Origin: an uncultured Eubacterium sp.
GTDB taxonomy: Bacteria > Bacillota > Clostridia > Lachnospirales > Lachnospiraceae
Direction of reading: 5' to 3'
Assembly (NCBI GenBank): GCA_947385875.1
Contig: CANDMV010000036.1
Coordinates: 1-32,341, forward strand
Length of the DNA: 32,341 bases
The translations under genes were made by a program, and so were the position numbers. Shown piece by piece: positions 9,483 to 17,084 of this stretch. Numbering within the stretch: position 1 is the first letter of the stretch; each line of letters starts with the position of its first letter. The notes beneath the pieces were generated by a model that searched no databases, had not been told where the DNA came from, and saw nothing but the letters and a program-made list of their open reading frames with translations.

Positions 9483-9704
9483 TTATGACACAGCCGTATG
9501 GTCTGTCAGCAGTTCGAACAGGCTGACATGGAGTACCTTGGAGATTTTTAGCAAGGTACTAAGGGATATATTCTCGCACTGCCCGTTTCGGTATCTGTTT
9601 ACTTGGCGTGGAGATTTGTCGATGGCTTCAGCCAGCTGATTTACGCTGATGTGCTGCTCTCTGCAGAGCCGGCATAGATTATCAGCGATGATATATTGAT
9701 ACAT
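9483..9704 (-). CDS. Small XRE/Cro-type HTH transcriptional regulator
   Basis: This 73-residue protein is little more than a Cro/C1 helix-turn-helix domain: SVNQLAEAIDKSPRQVNRY forms helices 2-3 and ISLSTLLKISKVLHVSLFELL forms helices 4-5. The start is firm: AAGGAGGTGATTAC sits directly before ATG (complement of 9702-9704). A strong promoter faces it at 9762-9790. It is divergent from the HATPase-DUF3883 gene and convergent with the DUF4238 gene, the usual place for a local repressor. Inferred role: repressor of itself and of the divergent gene, keeping the defence gene low until challenged. No ligand or protease domain is present. Confidence 0.85.
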   Translation of the reverse strand: MYQYIIADNLCRLCREQHISVNQLAEAIDKSPRQVNRYRNGQCENISLSTLLKISKVLHVSLFELLTDHTAVS

Positions 9705-9761
9705 GTAATCACCTCCTTCACCAAGTGCCCAAGGTTCCGAAGGTGTGTATCAACATGTCTT

Positions 9762-9790
9762 ATTATAGCAGAAACGTCATCCGATGTCAT
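9762..9790 (-). promoter_or_regulatory. Promoter of the XRE regulator
   Basis: On the minus strand ATGACA (9785-9790), a 17-bp spacer and TATAAT (9762-9767) form a near-consensus promoter. Two TGAC-type half-sites (TGACATCGG and TGACG) near the -35 could be operator bases for autoregulation; that part is inference. Confidence 0.75.
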
Positions 9791-9820
9791 TCTGTATTTT
9801 AAAAATTGCTTATATAATTG

Positions 9821-10140
9821 GTATCAGTTTAGATAGAGTGTTACATTTATGGATACCCGGACGCCGGGTGAGGGGAGCAGTTCCATCTTCCTGTGACTTT
9901 TTCAGAATGCTAAGAATCCCTAAGCATTCTGTTTTTATTCTGTGGCACCGGACGGTCGCGGCACCTAGTCCGCCCTGACTGAATGTCAGCAGCTAAAGGT
10001 GCCGTTGCGGCTTTGCCGCCTGTGTATCGTACAGAATACCAAGGGCTTCTTGCATTCTGGAACGGACGCTGTCAGACCGGGCAGATTCCCTCTCCCTGCG
10101 TCCGGCCTGCCAAAATGTAACACTCGATCTGAACAGTTAC
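9821..10140. mobile_element. Family A MITE-like non-coding element (about 320 bp)
   Basis: The two ends are inverted copies. The left end, GTATCAGTTTAGATAGAGTG, matches the reverse complement of the right end, GTAACTGTTCAGATCGAGTG, and the match continues through TTACATTT and a C/G-rich stretch. No protein is encoded. The interior is full of hairpins (GCGGC-ttt-GCCGC, CTGAC-tgaat-GTCAG, nested GGCACC/GGTGCC). A partial copy occurs at 15,931-16,013. Its outer 12 bases resemble the family C ends. It separates the XRE promoter region from the HATPase-DUF3883 gene. No clear target duplication was found. Confidence 0.6.
9903..9938 (+). terminator. Terminator-like hairpin inside element A
   Basis: CAGAATGCT (9903-9911) pairs with AGCATTCTG (9923-9931), followed by TTTTTATT. 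A transcript starting before the element would meet this hairpin before the HATPase-DUF3883 gene, so it could attenuate expression. The MITE structure alone may also explain it. Confidence 0.55.
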
Positions 10141-10186
10141 GCACAGAAAATACAAAAGAAAAATAAGAAAGAAGGTTATTTTGATT

Positions 10187-13100
10187 ATGGATTACAGTAC
10201 AATTATTAATGACAGTATCGAAAAGGTATATCAGAATGGGATTGCCACTAAAATCATGCAGCATATGGACAGAATCCGCAATGTAAGCGATCTTGGACAG
10301 GCAAGAAGATGGATTATGGAACTGCTGCAGAACAGTCAGGATACTGCATACAGCGATCAGGCAGTCAGAGTCAGGGTCATTCTGGATGAAGACAAGCTTC
10401 AGTTCCTGCATAATGGCAGGCCGTTTCGTACAAAGGATATTCTCTCCATTGTGAATCAGGTATCATCAAAAGATCCGGATGAAAATACAGTCGGTCAGTT
10501 TGGCACGGGATTTATGACGACTTATCAGCTGAGCGAAGTGGTCGAGATACAGTCGGTTTTAAAAGATGAAGGTCTGCCGTACAAGCCTTTTTCAGTGAAG
10601 ATTGACCGAAGGGGTGAGGATAAGGATGAGATTTTAGCAAATATTTTTCAGACGATGGAAGAGCTGAAAAAAGCGGATGAAGCTGAAGAAATGCGTGATT
10701 TTAACAGGGATGATTACCATACAAGATTTATTTATCATCTGGAAGGAGAGAGAAGCCGCCGGATTGCGAAGACGGGAATGGATGATTTAAAAGAAACGAT
10801 TTTATATGTGCTTTTATTTGTACAAAAAATCGGTAGTGTCGAGCTGGAATACCGAATCGGGCAGATAGATGAAAAAATCTGTTTTCAGCGTGGGGAAGAC
10901 ATTGAGGTCAGTGAGAATCTGCGAAAGCTGGTTATAAAGGAGACAGTGGAAAACAGTGGGGACAGGAAGACGGTTATAAAAGAGACAGTGGAAAACAGTG
11001 GGGGCAGGAAGCGGGCAGAGCACAGCGTGATGTATAGTCAGTCAGATGGGCTGACGCTTGCGGCGTGTATGGATGCGGATATGGGTTTTTTGAAGATACC
11101 GAAGCTGGTGCCGCGTATTTTTGTGGGATTTCCGCTGATCGGAGCTGAGGATTTTCCGTTTCCAGTTATTTTAAACAGTGAAAAATTCTGTCCGAATGAA
11201 CCGCGCAGCGGAATTACGCTGGTGGATAATGAGAATTCAAAAGATGCGGTATTGAATAAGCAGCTGATACAGCAGGCAGTGCTGCTGTATCAGCACTTTC
11301 TGCATACACTGGTACAGCTTCATTATAAAGGGTTAGAGCATATTGTGTCTGTTCCTCAGTGGAAGGCGGATAAGGAAATATCGGAGATATGGGTCAAAGA
11401 GCATCTATATGCGGCGATTTATGATATTGTATCAAAGGAGCCGATGATTCTGACATCGTCTGGATACTGTTGTCTGGAATCGGATGGGATGTATTTGGTG
11501 AGCGCGGAGACAGAGGCAGAGAGGGAAGGCGTGAAACAACTGCTGTCTGTACTAAAGGGCTATCTGGTGGTGGCAGGGGAAGACCACTGGCTGGAGGCAT
11601 TTGCTGGTTTCAAGCAGCATAAAAAGAAAGTGATTCGGCTGAAAGACCTTCTTATGGAAGCACAGACACTGATGCAGGATTTTTTAGAGGAAGAGCAGAT
11701 GCCGGCGATGGAATGGTGCCGCAGGCTGTATCAGCTTGGAAGGGAAAATTATGAGACGTCAGTCGGAATCAGCGCGGGTGAAACTGCTGTATTTCCAAAT
11801 CAAAATGCACAGGACTGGAAGCAGAGAAAGCTGTTCAAGATCAATGAACTGTATCGGGCATCGGAACTTTCTGAGATCTTAAAGGATGTCAGTGAAGCAC
11901 TGGATGAGCTTACTTCGTCAGAGGAGATCATAAGCATTCGAACAAAACTGCTGCATCAGGATTTTATGGACTTGGAAATTGCGCAGATTCAGGAGTATCC
12001 TGTCATGGAGCTGTACAATTATATTGCAAGACGGACAAACAGGCAGTTTCGGGTCATCGGCTATTCTGCCAGACAGTCTCTGTGCATGGGTGCGTGGCAT
12101 AATGCATGGAGCATGATGCTTGCCTGCTGTCCTGATGAAGACCTGTACTGGCTGGCAGAACTGGGCTGGACACAGGAGCTGCCCCAATATCAGCCGTGTG
12201 TACTTAAATCAAATGATTTTATGTGGAAAAATACTTATGTCGGAGTGCTGTCGGAGATCATACAAGAGCTTTACAGTCAGGGAAATTTGGAAAACATAAG
12301 GAGACATTTTCACAAAATTGGAGCGGAGGAATTTTATGGCTGGTTCAATGGATTAATCAAAAAGTCTTCTGAATATATATTTGGATTTAATTCCATGATT
12401 TATCCTGATCAGACCGGACAGCTGCATTTATTGAATGAGCTTTCCATAGACGGCATTGAGCATCAGGAGCTAAAAGAAATCGCGGAGGGGTTTGCGGGGG
12501 TGGATAAGGACTGTGATATATGCAGGTTTTTACTGGATAAGGAAATAAAGATCGAGCATATCGGCGTACATGTATGCAGCGATCAGGAGGCTGCCCGCAG
12601 AATCAGTTCGGCAGTCACGTCACTTCTGACACAGCAGGACTTGTCGGCGGCTGACATGCTGTATCAGGAGTCCTGCACAAAGCTTCTGGCATGGATTCAG
12701 GAGAATTATGACGAGGCGGCGCGCCTGTTTCCGGCATTCTGGAAGGAAGAAGACCAGATGAAGCTTCTGACGGCGAAAGCAGCTGTCGTAATTCAGAAAA
12801 AGGCAAACGCGTACGAGGAGCTGCTGACACAGCTGGGGACAGATGATCCAGAGGAAGCTATGGAACAGATCAAGCAGATGCGCAGGCAGATGCATTCCTC
12901 ACAGCTTTCTGAATCAGGATCTTTTATTTTTGATGATGCGGGCGATGTTTTTTATGATGAAAGCCTGTTGGAGTCTTGTCCTCAGGAGGGCCTTTTAGAG
13001 AAGCTGCGTGCGATAGGAAAGGCAGGCGAGCAGTATGTGCTGACGCAGGTTGGGAAATATCTGAACACGCACGGATTTGTGCTCTGCCGGGAGTCAGCGG

Positions 13101-13480
13101 CGGGTTTTGAGTTTGTCAAGGATGGAGCGGAAGACTGTCTGGCTGATGCAGCCTATCCCGATGCCGAAGGATGCCCTCAGCCGGGCTTTGATATTCGGGT
13201 GACAGTAAAAGAGCCGGATGCAGAAAAAATCTATTATTTGGAAGTGAAGACACATACGACATCCAGTATTGTCAAAAATGTGCTCTATATTTCAAATGAG
13301 CAGATGGCGCTGGCAGCGAAGAAAAAAGAAATGTATTATATATTAAACGTCCTGTTTGATTATAAGAATATGCAGGGAAAGGGGATAGAGGTTTATCAGG
13401 ACTCGGTAGGAAGGATTGCGGATGGTACGCTTAGAAATACAGAGAAGAAATATGTGTTTCGGATTTCAGAATCTGTTTAA
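10187..13480 (+). CDS. HATPase protein with C-terminal DUF3883 (nuclease-like) domain
   Basis: The protein has about 1,097 residues. An N-terminal GHKL/HSP90-like ATPase domain shows N box ELLQNSQD (45-52), HNGRPF (75-80) and the glycine loop GQFGTGF (103-109). HNG in place of the usual acidic D box is seen in sacsin/MORC-like members. The C-terminal domain has GFDI (D1002), then LEVKT (E1019, K1021) and SNEQ, the DUF3883 pattern and a PD-(D/E)XK-like D...ExK arrangement. The middle is helical and unrecognised, with a 42-bp tandem duplication at about residues 249-276. ATG 10187 is preferred for sequence, though TTG 10181 is nearer to GAAGG (10171-10175). It ends at its own terminator. HATPase-DUF3883 fusions recur in prokaryotic defence islands, so a DNA-targeting defence role is inferred. 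Confidence 0.85.
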   Translation: MDYSTIINDSIEKVYQNGIATKIMQHMDRIRNVSDLGQARRWIMELLQNSQDTAYSDQAVRVRVILDEDKLQFLHNGRPFRTKDILSIVNQVSSKDPDENTVGQFGTGFMTTYQLSEVVEIQSVLKDEGLPYKPFSVKIDRRGEDKDEILANIFQTMEELKKADEAEEMRDFNRDDYHTRFIYHLEGERSRRIAKTGMDDLKETILYVLLFVQKIGSVELEYRIGQIDEKICFQRGEDIEVSENLRKLVIKETVENSGDRKTVIKETVENSGGRKRAEHSVMYSQSDGLTLAACMDADMGFLKIPKLVPRIFVGFPLIGAEDFPFPVILNSEKFCPNEPRSGITLVDNENSKDAVLNKQLIQQAVLLYQHFLHTLVQLHYKGLEHIVSVPQWKADKEISEIWVKEHLYAAIYDIVSKEPMILTSSGYCCLESDGMYLVSAETEAEREGVKQLLSVLKGYLVVAGEDHWLEAFAGFKQHKKKVIRLKDLLMEAQTLMQDFLEEEQMPAMEWCRRLYQLGRENYETSVGISAGETAVFPNQNAQDWKQRKLFKINELYRASELSEILKDVSEALDELTSSEEIISIRTKLLHQDFMDLEIAQIQEYPVMELYNYIARRTNRQFRVIGYSARQSLCMGAWHNAWSMMLACCPDEDLYWLAELGWTQELPQYQPCVLKSNDFMWKNTYVGVLSEIIQELYSQGNLENIRRHFHKIGAEEFYGWFNGLIKKSSEYIFGFNSMIYPDQTGQLHLLNELSIDGIEHQELKEIAEGFAGVDKDCDICRFLLDKEIKIEHIGVHVCSDQEAARRISSAVTSLLTQQDLSAADMLYQESCTKLLAWIQENYDEAARLFPAFWKEEDQMKLLTAKAAVVIQKKANAYEELLTQLGTDDPEEAMEQIKQMRRQMHSSQLSESGSFIFDDAGDVFYDESLLESCPQEGLLEKLRAIGKAGEQYVLTQVGKYLNTHGFVLCRESAAGFEFVKDGAEDCLADAAYPDAEGCPQPGFDIRVTVKEPDAEKIYYLEVKTHTTSSIVKNVLYISNEQMALAAKKKEMYYILNVLFDYKNMQGKGIEVYQDSVGRIADGTLRNTEKKYVFRISESV
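10931..11014 (+). repeat. Two 42-bp in-frame tandem repeats
   Basis: Units 10931-10972 and 10973-11014 are nearly identical. They encode VIKETVENSGDRKT and VIKETVENSGGRKR within the HATPase-DUF3883 protein. The high identity points to a recent duplication in the linker after the ATPase core. Confidence 0.92.
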
Positions 13481-13487
13481 AATGTTT

Positions 13488-13512
13488 AAAAGGGCAGAAA
13501 TGCCCTTTTTTT
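13488..13512 (+). terminator. Rho-independent terminator after the HATPase-DUF3883 gene
   Basis: AAAAGGGCA, loop GAAA, TGCCCTTTT, then further T residues. The 9-bp stem begins 7 bp after the stop codon. Confidence 0.92.
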
Positions 13513-13524
13513 CTGCAAAAAGCA

Positions 13525-13553
13525 TTGACTCATACGCATAATAGGCGTACAAT
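13525..13553 (+). promoter_or_regulatory. hicAB promoter with overlapping operator
   Basis: TTGACT (13525-13530), 17-bp spacer, TACAAT (13548-13553). A perfect inverted repeat TACGC-ataatag-GCGTA (13533-13549) fills the spacer and touches the -10 box, where a HicB-type antitoxin would be expected to bind and repress. Confidence 0.7.
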
Positions 13554-13576
13554 TATGATTTCGGGGAGGGAACGGA

Positions 13577-13751
13577 ATAAAAAACAAAAGACCTTATTAA
13601 GCTGTTAGAAAGCAATGGCTAGAGATTCAAGCGGTACGGTGCTGACCATGATGTTTATACAAAAGGCACAGAGCGTGAGAGTGTTCCAAGGCACAAAGCG
13701 ATAAAAGAAAACCTGGCAAAGGCAATAATCAAAAAGCGTGGGCTGAAATAA
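13577..13751 (+). pseudogene. hicA: Decayed hicA toxin gene
   Basis: In frame from 13581 the translation reads KTKDLIKLLESNG, stop, RFKRYGADHDVYTKG, ESVPRHKAIKENLAKAIIKKRGLK, stop at 13749-13751. This is a HicA mRNA interferase: the conserved Trp of NGW is now TAG (13620-13622), and the HicA histidine region (GADHDVY) and the VPRH motif are kept. The start is also damaged: ATA or TAA stands where ATG is expected, although GGGGAGGG (13563-13570) is still a good ribosome site. HicA normally cleaves mRNA and is neutralised by HicB. With two lesions the toxin should be dead. Confidence 0.8.
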
Positions 13752-13778
13752 GCCTGTGAGAATCAGGAGGTATTTTAT

Positions 13779-14177
13779 ATGAAAAATTCTTATCCGATTA
13801 TTTTAACGCCTGATAAGGTCGGTTATGTGGTGTACGTTCCTGATTTTGACATAAATACCGAGGGGGACACGCTGACAGAAGCTATTGAAATGGCAAGGGA
13901 CGCAATAGGGGTTGTTGGAATTGATATGGAAGATGATGGAGAATCCTTACCAGAGCCAACAGTAGTATCTGAGGTAAAGGCCGGTTCGGCGGCAGATATT
14001 GTGACACTTGTGGACGTGGACTTTGGAGAGTACCGCAGAAAGAACGATATGAGGGCTGTCAAGAAAAACTGTACCATACCGTCATGGTTGAATTTTGAAG
14101 CCGAAAAAGCGGGGGTAAATTTTTCAGCGATATTGACGGCAGCACTCAAGAGCGAGTTGAAAATTCAAAGCCGATAG
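13779..14177 (+). CDS. hicB: HicB family antitoxin
   Basis: This 132-residue protein has the HicB fold at the N-terminus (YPIILTPDKVGYVVYVPDFD, then GDTLTEAIEMARDAIG) and a C-terminal DNA-binding helix pair (TIPSWLNFEAEKAGVNFSAIL) of the ribbon-helix-helix type found in such antitoxins. The start is fixed by AGGAGG (13765-13770). It normally binds and inhibits HicA and represses its own promoter; a fitting operator lies at 13533-13549. The partner hicA just upstream is broken, so this is an orphan antitoxin that may still act as a repressor or against related HicA toxins. Confidence 0.9.
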   Translation: MKNSYPIILTPDKVGYVVYVPDFDINTEGDTLTEAIEMARDAIGVVGIDMEDDGESLPEPTVVSEVKAGSAADIVTLVDVDFGEYRRKNDMRAVKKNCTIPSWLNFEAEKAGVNFSAILTAALKSELKIQSR

Positions 14178-14187
14178 GTGTAGTGAT

Positions 14188-14322
14188 ATGCGTCCGAAAA
14201 CCTTGCAGATGATTTTAGGATACTAAAATATAGGCGTTATCATGAATCTGTACGTCCATGTGACAGACGATGAAAAGACAAAGGAAGTGCAGAATATTGA
14301 GGAGCTGCTTAAAATTGTTTGA
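14188..14322 (+). pseudogene. C-terminal remnant of a tyrosine recombinase (phage-type integrase)
   Basis: The frame reads MRPKTLQMILGY, stop (TAA 14224-14226), NIGVIMNLYVHVTDDEKTKEV, stop at 14320-14322. This is the integrase tail: RPKTLQ-ILGH box (His changed to Tyr), then MNLYVHV with the nucleophilic tyrosine position. Everything upstream is missing and an internal stop is present. It sits between hicB and core gene ychF, as expected for the scar of an integrated element. Directly after it is a tandem ATTGGTGTAATA-type repeat (14325-14345). Confidence 0.75.
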
Positions 14323-14408
14323 AATTGGTGTAATAATTGGTGTAACAAAATATAAAGAAAGGCAGAAATCCTTTATTTTCAAGGCTTTCTGAATAGGTAT
14401 TATAAATT

Positions 14409-15509
14409 ATGAAACTAGGAATCGTTGGCCTTCCTAATGTAGGAAAGAGCACATTGTTCAATTCATTGACAAAAGCTGGGGCAGAATCAGCAAACTATCC
14501 ATTCTGCACGATAGACCCGAATGTGGGAATCGTATCGGTGCCGGATGAGCGGATTGACCGGTTGGGAGAGCTTTACCATTCAAAAAAAGTTACCCCGGCA
14601 GTGATCGAATTTGTGGATATTGCCGGATTAGTCAAGGGAGCCAGTAAAGGCGAGGGGCTGGGCAATCAGTTTTTGGCAAATATCCGCGAAGTTGATGCGA
14701 TTGTGCATGTAGTCAGGTGCTTTGAGGATGAAAATATAGTACATGTGGATGGGAGTATTGATCCGTCGAGAGATATTGAAACGATTAATCTGGAACTTAT
14801 TTTTTCAGATCTGGAGATCTTAGAGCGCAGAGTCTCTAAAATAGCCAAGCAGGCAAAGATGGATAAGACGCTTGCAAAAGAGCTGAAGCTGATTGAAGCC
14901 GTAAAAGCCCACTTGGAAGAAGGCAGACTGGCCAAGACTTTTGAATTAAGTGAAGATGAAGACGATGCAGCGTGGTTTAAATCCTATAACCTGCTGACTG
15001 CAAAGCCGGTGATTTATGCGGCAAATGTTCAGGAGGATGACCTCTCGGATGACGGGGCTTCGAATGAGCATGTATCAAATGTACGCCGCATGGCAGCGGA
15101 TGAGGACAGCGAAGTGTTTGTGGTCTGTGCGCAGATCGAGCAGGAAATCGCAGAGCTGGATGACGACGAACGCAGCATGTTTTTAGAAGAGCTTGGGCTG
15201 AAAGAGTCCGGCCTGGACAAGCTTATTAAAGCCAGCTACAAGCTGCTTGGACTGATCAGCTTCCTAACTTCCGGCGAAGATGAGACAAGGGCATGGACCA
15301 TTAAAAAAGGTACGAAAGCACCACAGGCAGCCGGAAAGATTCATACAGATTTTGAGAGGGGATTTATCCGCGCAGAGGTGACCGCTTATGATGATTTGGT
15401 TGCAGGCGGCAGTATAGCAGCGGTTCGGGAAAAAGGTCTGGTACGGCTGGAAGGCAAGGATTATGTGGTCAAAGATGGTGATGTAATTGTGTTCCGGTTT
15501 AACGTCTGA
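14409..15509 (+). CDS. ychF: Redox-regulated ATPase YchF (OLA1 family)
   Basis: At 366 residues this is the normal YchF length. The Walker A loop GLPNVGKST starts at residue 7, followed by the G3-type DIAGLVKGASKGEGLGN, a central coiled coil (about 130-180) and a C-terminal TGS domain (RAWTIKKGTKAPQAAGKIHTDFERGFIRAEV). YchF is an Obg-related P-loop protein that prefers ATP and binds ribosomes; it is implicated in translation and oxidative-stress responses. No strong Shine-Dalgarno is visible before ATG 14409. It marks the start of conserved chromosome to the right of the island. Confidence 0.97.
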   Translation: MKLGIVGLPNVGKSTLFNSLTKAGAESANYPFCTIDPNVGIVSVPDERIDRLGELYHSKKVTPAVIEFVDIAGLVKGASKGEGLGNQFLANIREVDAIVHVVRCFEDENIVHVDGSIDPSRDIETINLELIFSDLEILERRVSKIAKQAKMDKTLAKELKLIEAVKAHLEEGRLAKTFELSEDEDDAAWFKSYNLLTAKPVIYAANVQEDDLSDDGASNEHVSNVRRMAADEDSEVFVVCAQIEQEIAELDDDERSMFLEELGLKESGLDKLIKASYKLLGLISFLTSGEDETRAWTIKKGTKAPQAAGKIHTDFERGFIRAEVTAYDDLVAGGSIAAVREKGLVRLEGKDYVVKDGDVIVFRFNV

Positions 15510-15569
15510 TAAAAAACATAAGCTGCTGCTTGTGCCGTTTGGCGGACTGCTGCATATAATAGAAAAAAG

Positions 15570-15839
15570 ATGAATGTGGCGAATATGCGTCTTTGTGAAT
15601 TACAGGAAAAAACAGTGATTAATGTAAAGGACTGCAAATGTCTGGGAAATGTAGTAGATATTGATTTTGATGAAAAGGATGGATGTATCCGTGCACTGAT
15701 TCTTCCAGGGCCGGGTGTCTTTTTCGGTATTTTCTGCCGGGAGTACGAGTTGGTGATCCCGTGGTGCAATGTGAAAAAAATCGGGCCGGAAATCGTTTTA
15801 GTTGACATAGATGAGAAAGAAGTGACACATAAATTATAA
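15570..15839 (+). CDS. YlmC/YmxH family PRC-barrel protein
   Basis: This protein of up to 89 residues holds a single PRC-barrel domain: MRLCELQEKTVINVKDCKCLG, then GCIRALILPGPG, YELVIPWCNVKKIGPEIVLV. It matches the small YlmC/YmxH sporulation-linked family of Clostridia, whose exact role is unclear. The family usually begins at MRLCEL, which here is ATG 15585; ATG 15570 adds five residues. Neither has a good ribosome site. TATAAT at 15555-15560 lies only 9 bp before ATG 15570, so a transcript from it would be almost leaderless for 15570 or have about 18 nt for 15585. Confidence 0.85.
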   Translation: MNVANMRLCELQEKTVINVKDCKCLGNVVDIDFDEKDGCIRALILPGPGVFFGIFCREYELVIPWCNVKKIGPEIVLVDIDEKEVTHKL

Positions 15840-15930
15840 GCACTGCTGCGAAAGGAGCGGCAGCATGTGCCGAACAAAGAATTGTCAAAACGATCAATAG
15901 ATTCCTGCCTATGAATAGTTGCCTTTATTA

Positions 15931-16013
15931 GTAACAGTTCAGATACAATATTACATTTTGGCTGTGCCTAGCATTCTTTCAAAGCCGCTGACAGGCCGGG
16001 CAGATTCCCTCTC
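15931..16013. repeat. Partial copy of element A
   Basis: GTAACAGTTCAGAT, then TTACATTTTGGC, matches the outer end of the 9821-10140 element read inward. CGGGCAGATTCCCTCTCC further on matches its 10077-10094 region in direct orientation. So it is a rearranged or internally deleted copy. The 15,840-16,505 gap otherwise holds hairpins and a direct repeat, with no convincing gene. Confidence 0.6.
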
Positions 16014-16194
16014 CCAGCTGTTTATGACAGGCATTGCATGAAATCATCTATACGTAACGGCTGTATTATCAGATCGTGATCTTAGATCATCAGTATACGG
16101 TTAAAGGTTCTGACAATGTATTTATCGTGTTCATTTTCAGGTTTCAGCAGCTTCCCGCTCAGAAAACTTTTCAATCTCTCCGGGGCTGATTTCC

Positions 16195-16271
16195 CGCAGC
16201 TCTGCTGCGTAGCAAACGAATACCGAGCAAAGCGAGGTTGGTTTCTTGATACCCCGCAGCTTGCTGCGGGG
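16195..16271. repeat. Paired CGCAGC hairpins
   Basis: CGCAGC-tct-GCTGCG (16195-16209) and CCCCGCAGC-tt-GCTGCGGGG (16252-16271) share the same arm. Neither is followed by a T tract, so they look like REP-type palindromes and not terminators. The 84-codon minus-strand frame across them shows no protein features and I do not call it. Confidence 0.5.
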
Positions 16272-16386
16272 TCGTTCATCTTCAATTTTAGGCTTATCAA
16301 AAACAGCCGAGTATCCATAAATATTACCTCAATCATACAAATTTGTTATTATTCTGAACAAAATTCATTGACAGACATCACATGAA

Positions 16387-16489
16387 AGGGTAAACTTGTG
16401 CCTATAGAGATTGTTTTACCGGGCAGGGTAAAATTCTTGATATTAAATTTTCACAGGGAAAGCTTGTGGCTGTAGAAATTGTTTTACCG
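16387..16489 (+). repeat. Direct repeat pair upstream of nrdR
   Basis: Positions 16387-16421 and 16455-16489 agree at about 30 of 35 bases; both end in ATTGTTTTACCG, and the second runs into the nrdR ribosome site. The first also forms a hairpin with downstream bases (TTTTACC-gggcag-GGTAAAA). It could be a duplicated leader or regulatory site. It does not resemble the NrdR box as I recall it. Confidence 0.6.
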
Positions 16490-16505
16490 AGGGGAGAAGA
16501 CCAGC

Positions 16506-16958
16506 ATGAAGTGTCCGTTTTGCAGCAGTGATAATACAAGAGTGATCGATTCTAGGCCGGCAGATGATAACAATTCCATACGCCGCCGCAGACTGTGCGA
16601 TGCATGTCAAAAACGTTTTACTACTTACGAAAAAGTAGAGACAATTCCTTTGATCGTTATTAAAAAGGACAATAACAGAGAGCAGTATGACCGTGCAAAA
16701 ATAGAAGCCGGAATACTGCGTGCCTGTCATAAGCGTCCGATTTCTGTAAAAGAGATTGATAAGCTGATTGATGAGATTGAGACAGAGATTTTTAATCTGG
16801 AGGAAAAGGAGATCCCAAGTACAGTAATCGGCGAGATTGTCATGGATAAGCTCAAGGATTTAGAGGCGGTCGCATATGTGCGTTTTGCATCTGTTTACCG
16901 TGAGTTCAAAGATGTTAATACATTTATGGACGAGCTGAAAAAGATTCTGGATAAGTAG
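16506..16958 (+). CDS. nrdR: Transcriptional repressor NrdR
   Basis: This 150-residue protein is the standard NrdR length. A zinc ribbon (C3, C6, C31, C34) with the RRRRLCDACQKRFTTYE motif is followed by an ATP-cone domain (VIKKDNNREQYDRAKIEAGI to the C-terminus). NrdR senses ATP/dATP and represses ribonucleotide reductase genes. ATG 16506 is chosen because MKCPFC is the universal start and GGGGAG (16491-16496) is 9 bases upstream; the longer in-frame start at 16479 is not supported. No ribonucleotide reductase gene is in the window, so it acts in trans. Confidence 0.97.
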   Translation: MKCPFCSSDNTRVIDSRPADDNNSIRRRRLCDACQKRFTTYEKVETIPLIVIKKDNNREQYDRAKIEAGILRACHKRPISVKEIDKLIDEIETEIFNLEEKEIPSTVIGEIVMDKLKDLEAVAYVRFASVYREFKDVNTFMDELKKILDK

Positions 16959-17084
16959 ATACGCTCCTGCTTTCTGGAAAATTTTCTATTTTGATGCAGT
17001 TCACACTAAGCAGCTGAGAGTGTGCAAAATACTGACAGCGGGTTTAAACAGCAGAAATAAAAATCAGACTAGGATGGTATAAAT

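Noticed and set aside
1..13480. Assignment to a named defence system such as DISARM or Zorya
   Set aside because: No DUF1998 protein, PLD protein, methylase or MotAB-like pair is visible, and the helicase N-terminus is outside the window.
13620..13622. Amber codon in hicA as a recoded or read-through codon
   Set aside because: The start codon region is also damaged and no recoding signal is seen; decay is simpler.
13823..14149. 108-codon minus-strand open frame opposite hicB
   Set aside because: It has a low-complexity Ser/Thr product typical of an antisense shadow; hicB on the plus strand has clear family motifs and a ribosome site.
16082..16336. Possible 84-residue minus-strand protein
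   Set aside because: It spans two CGCAGC palindromes and a repeat-rich gap and shows no domain or ribosome site.
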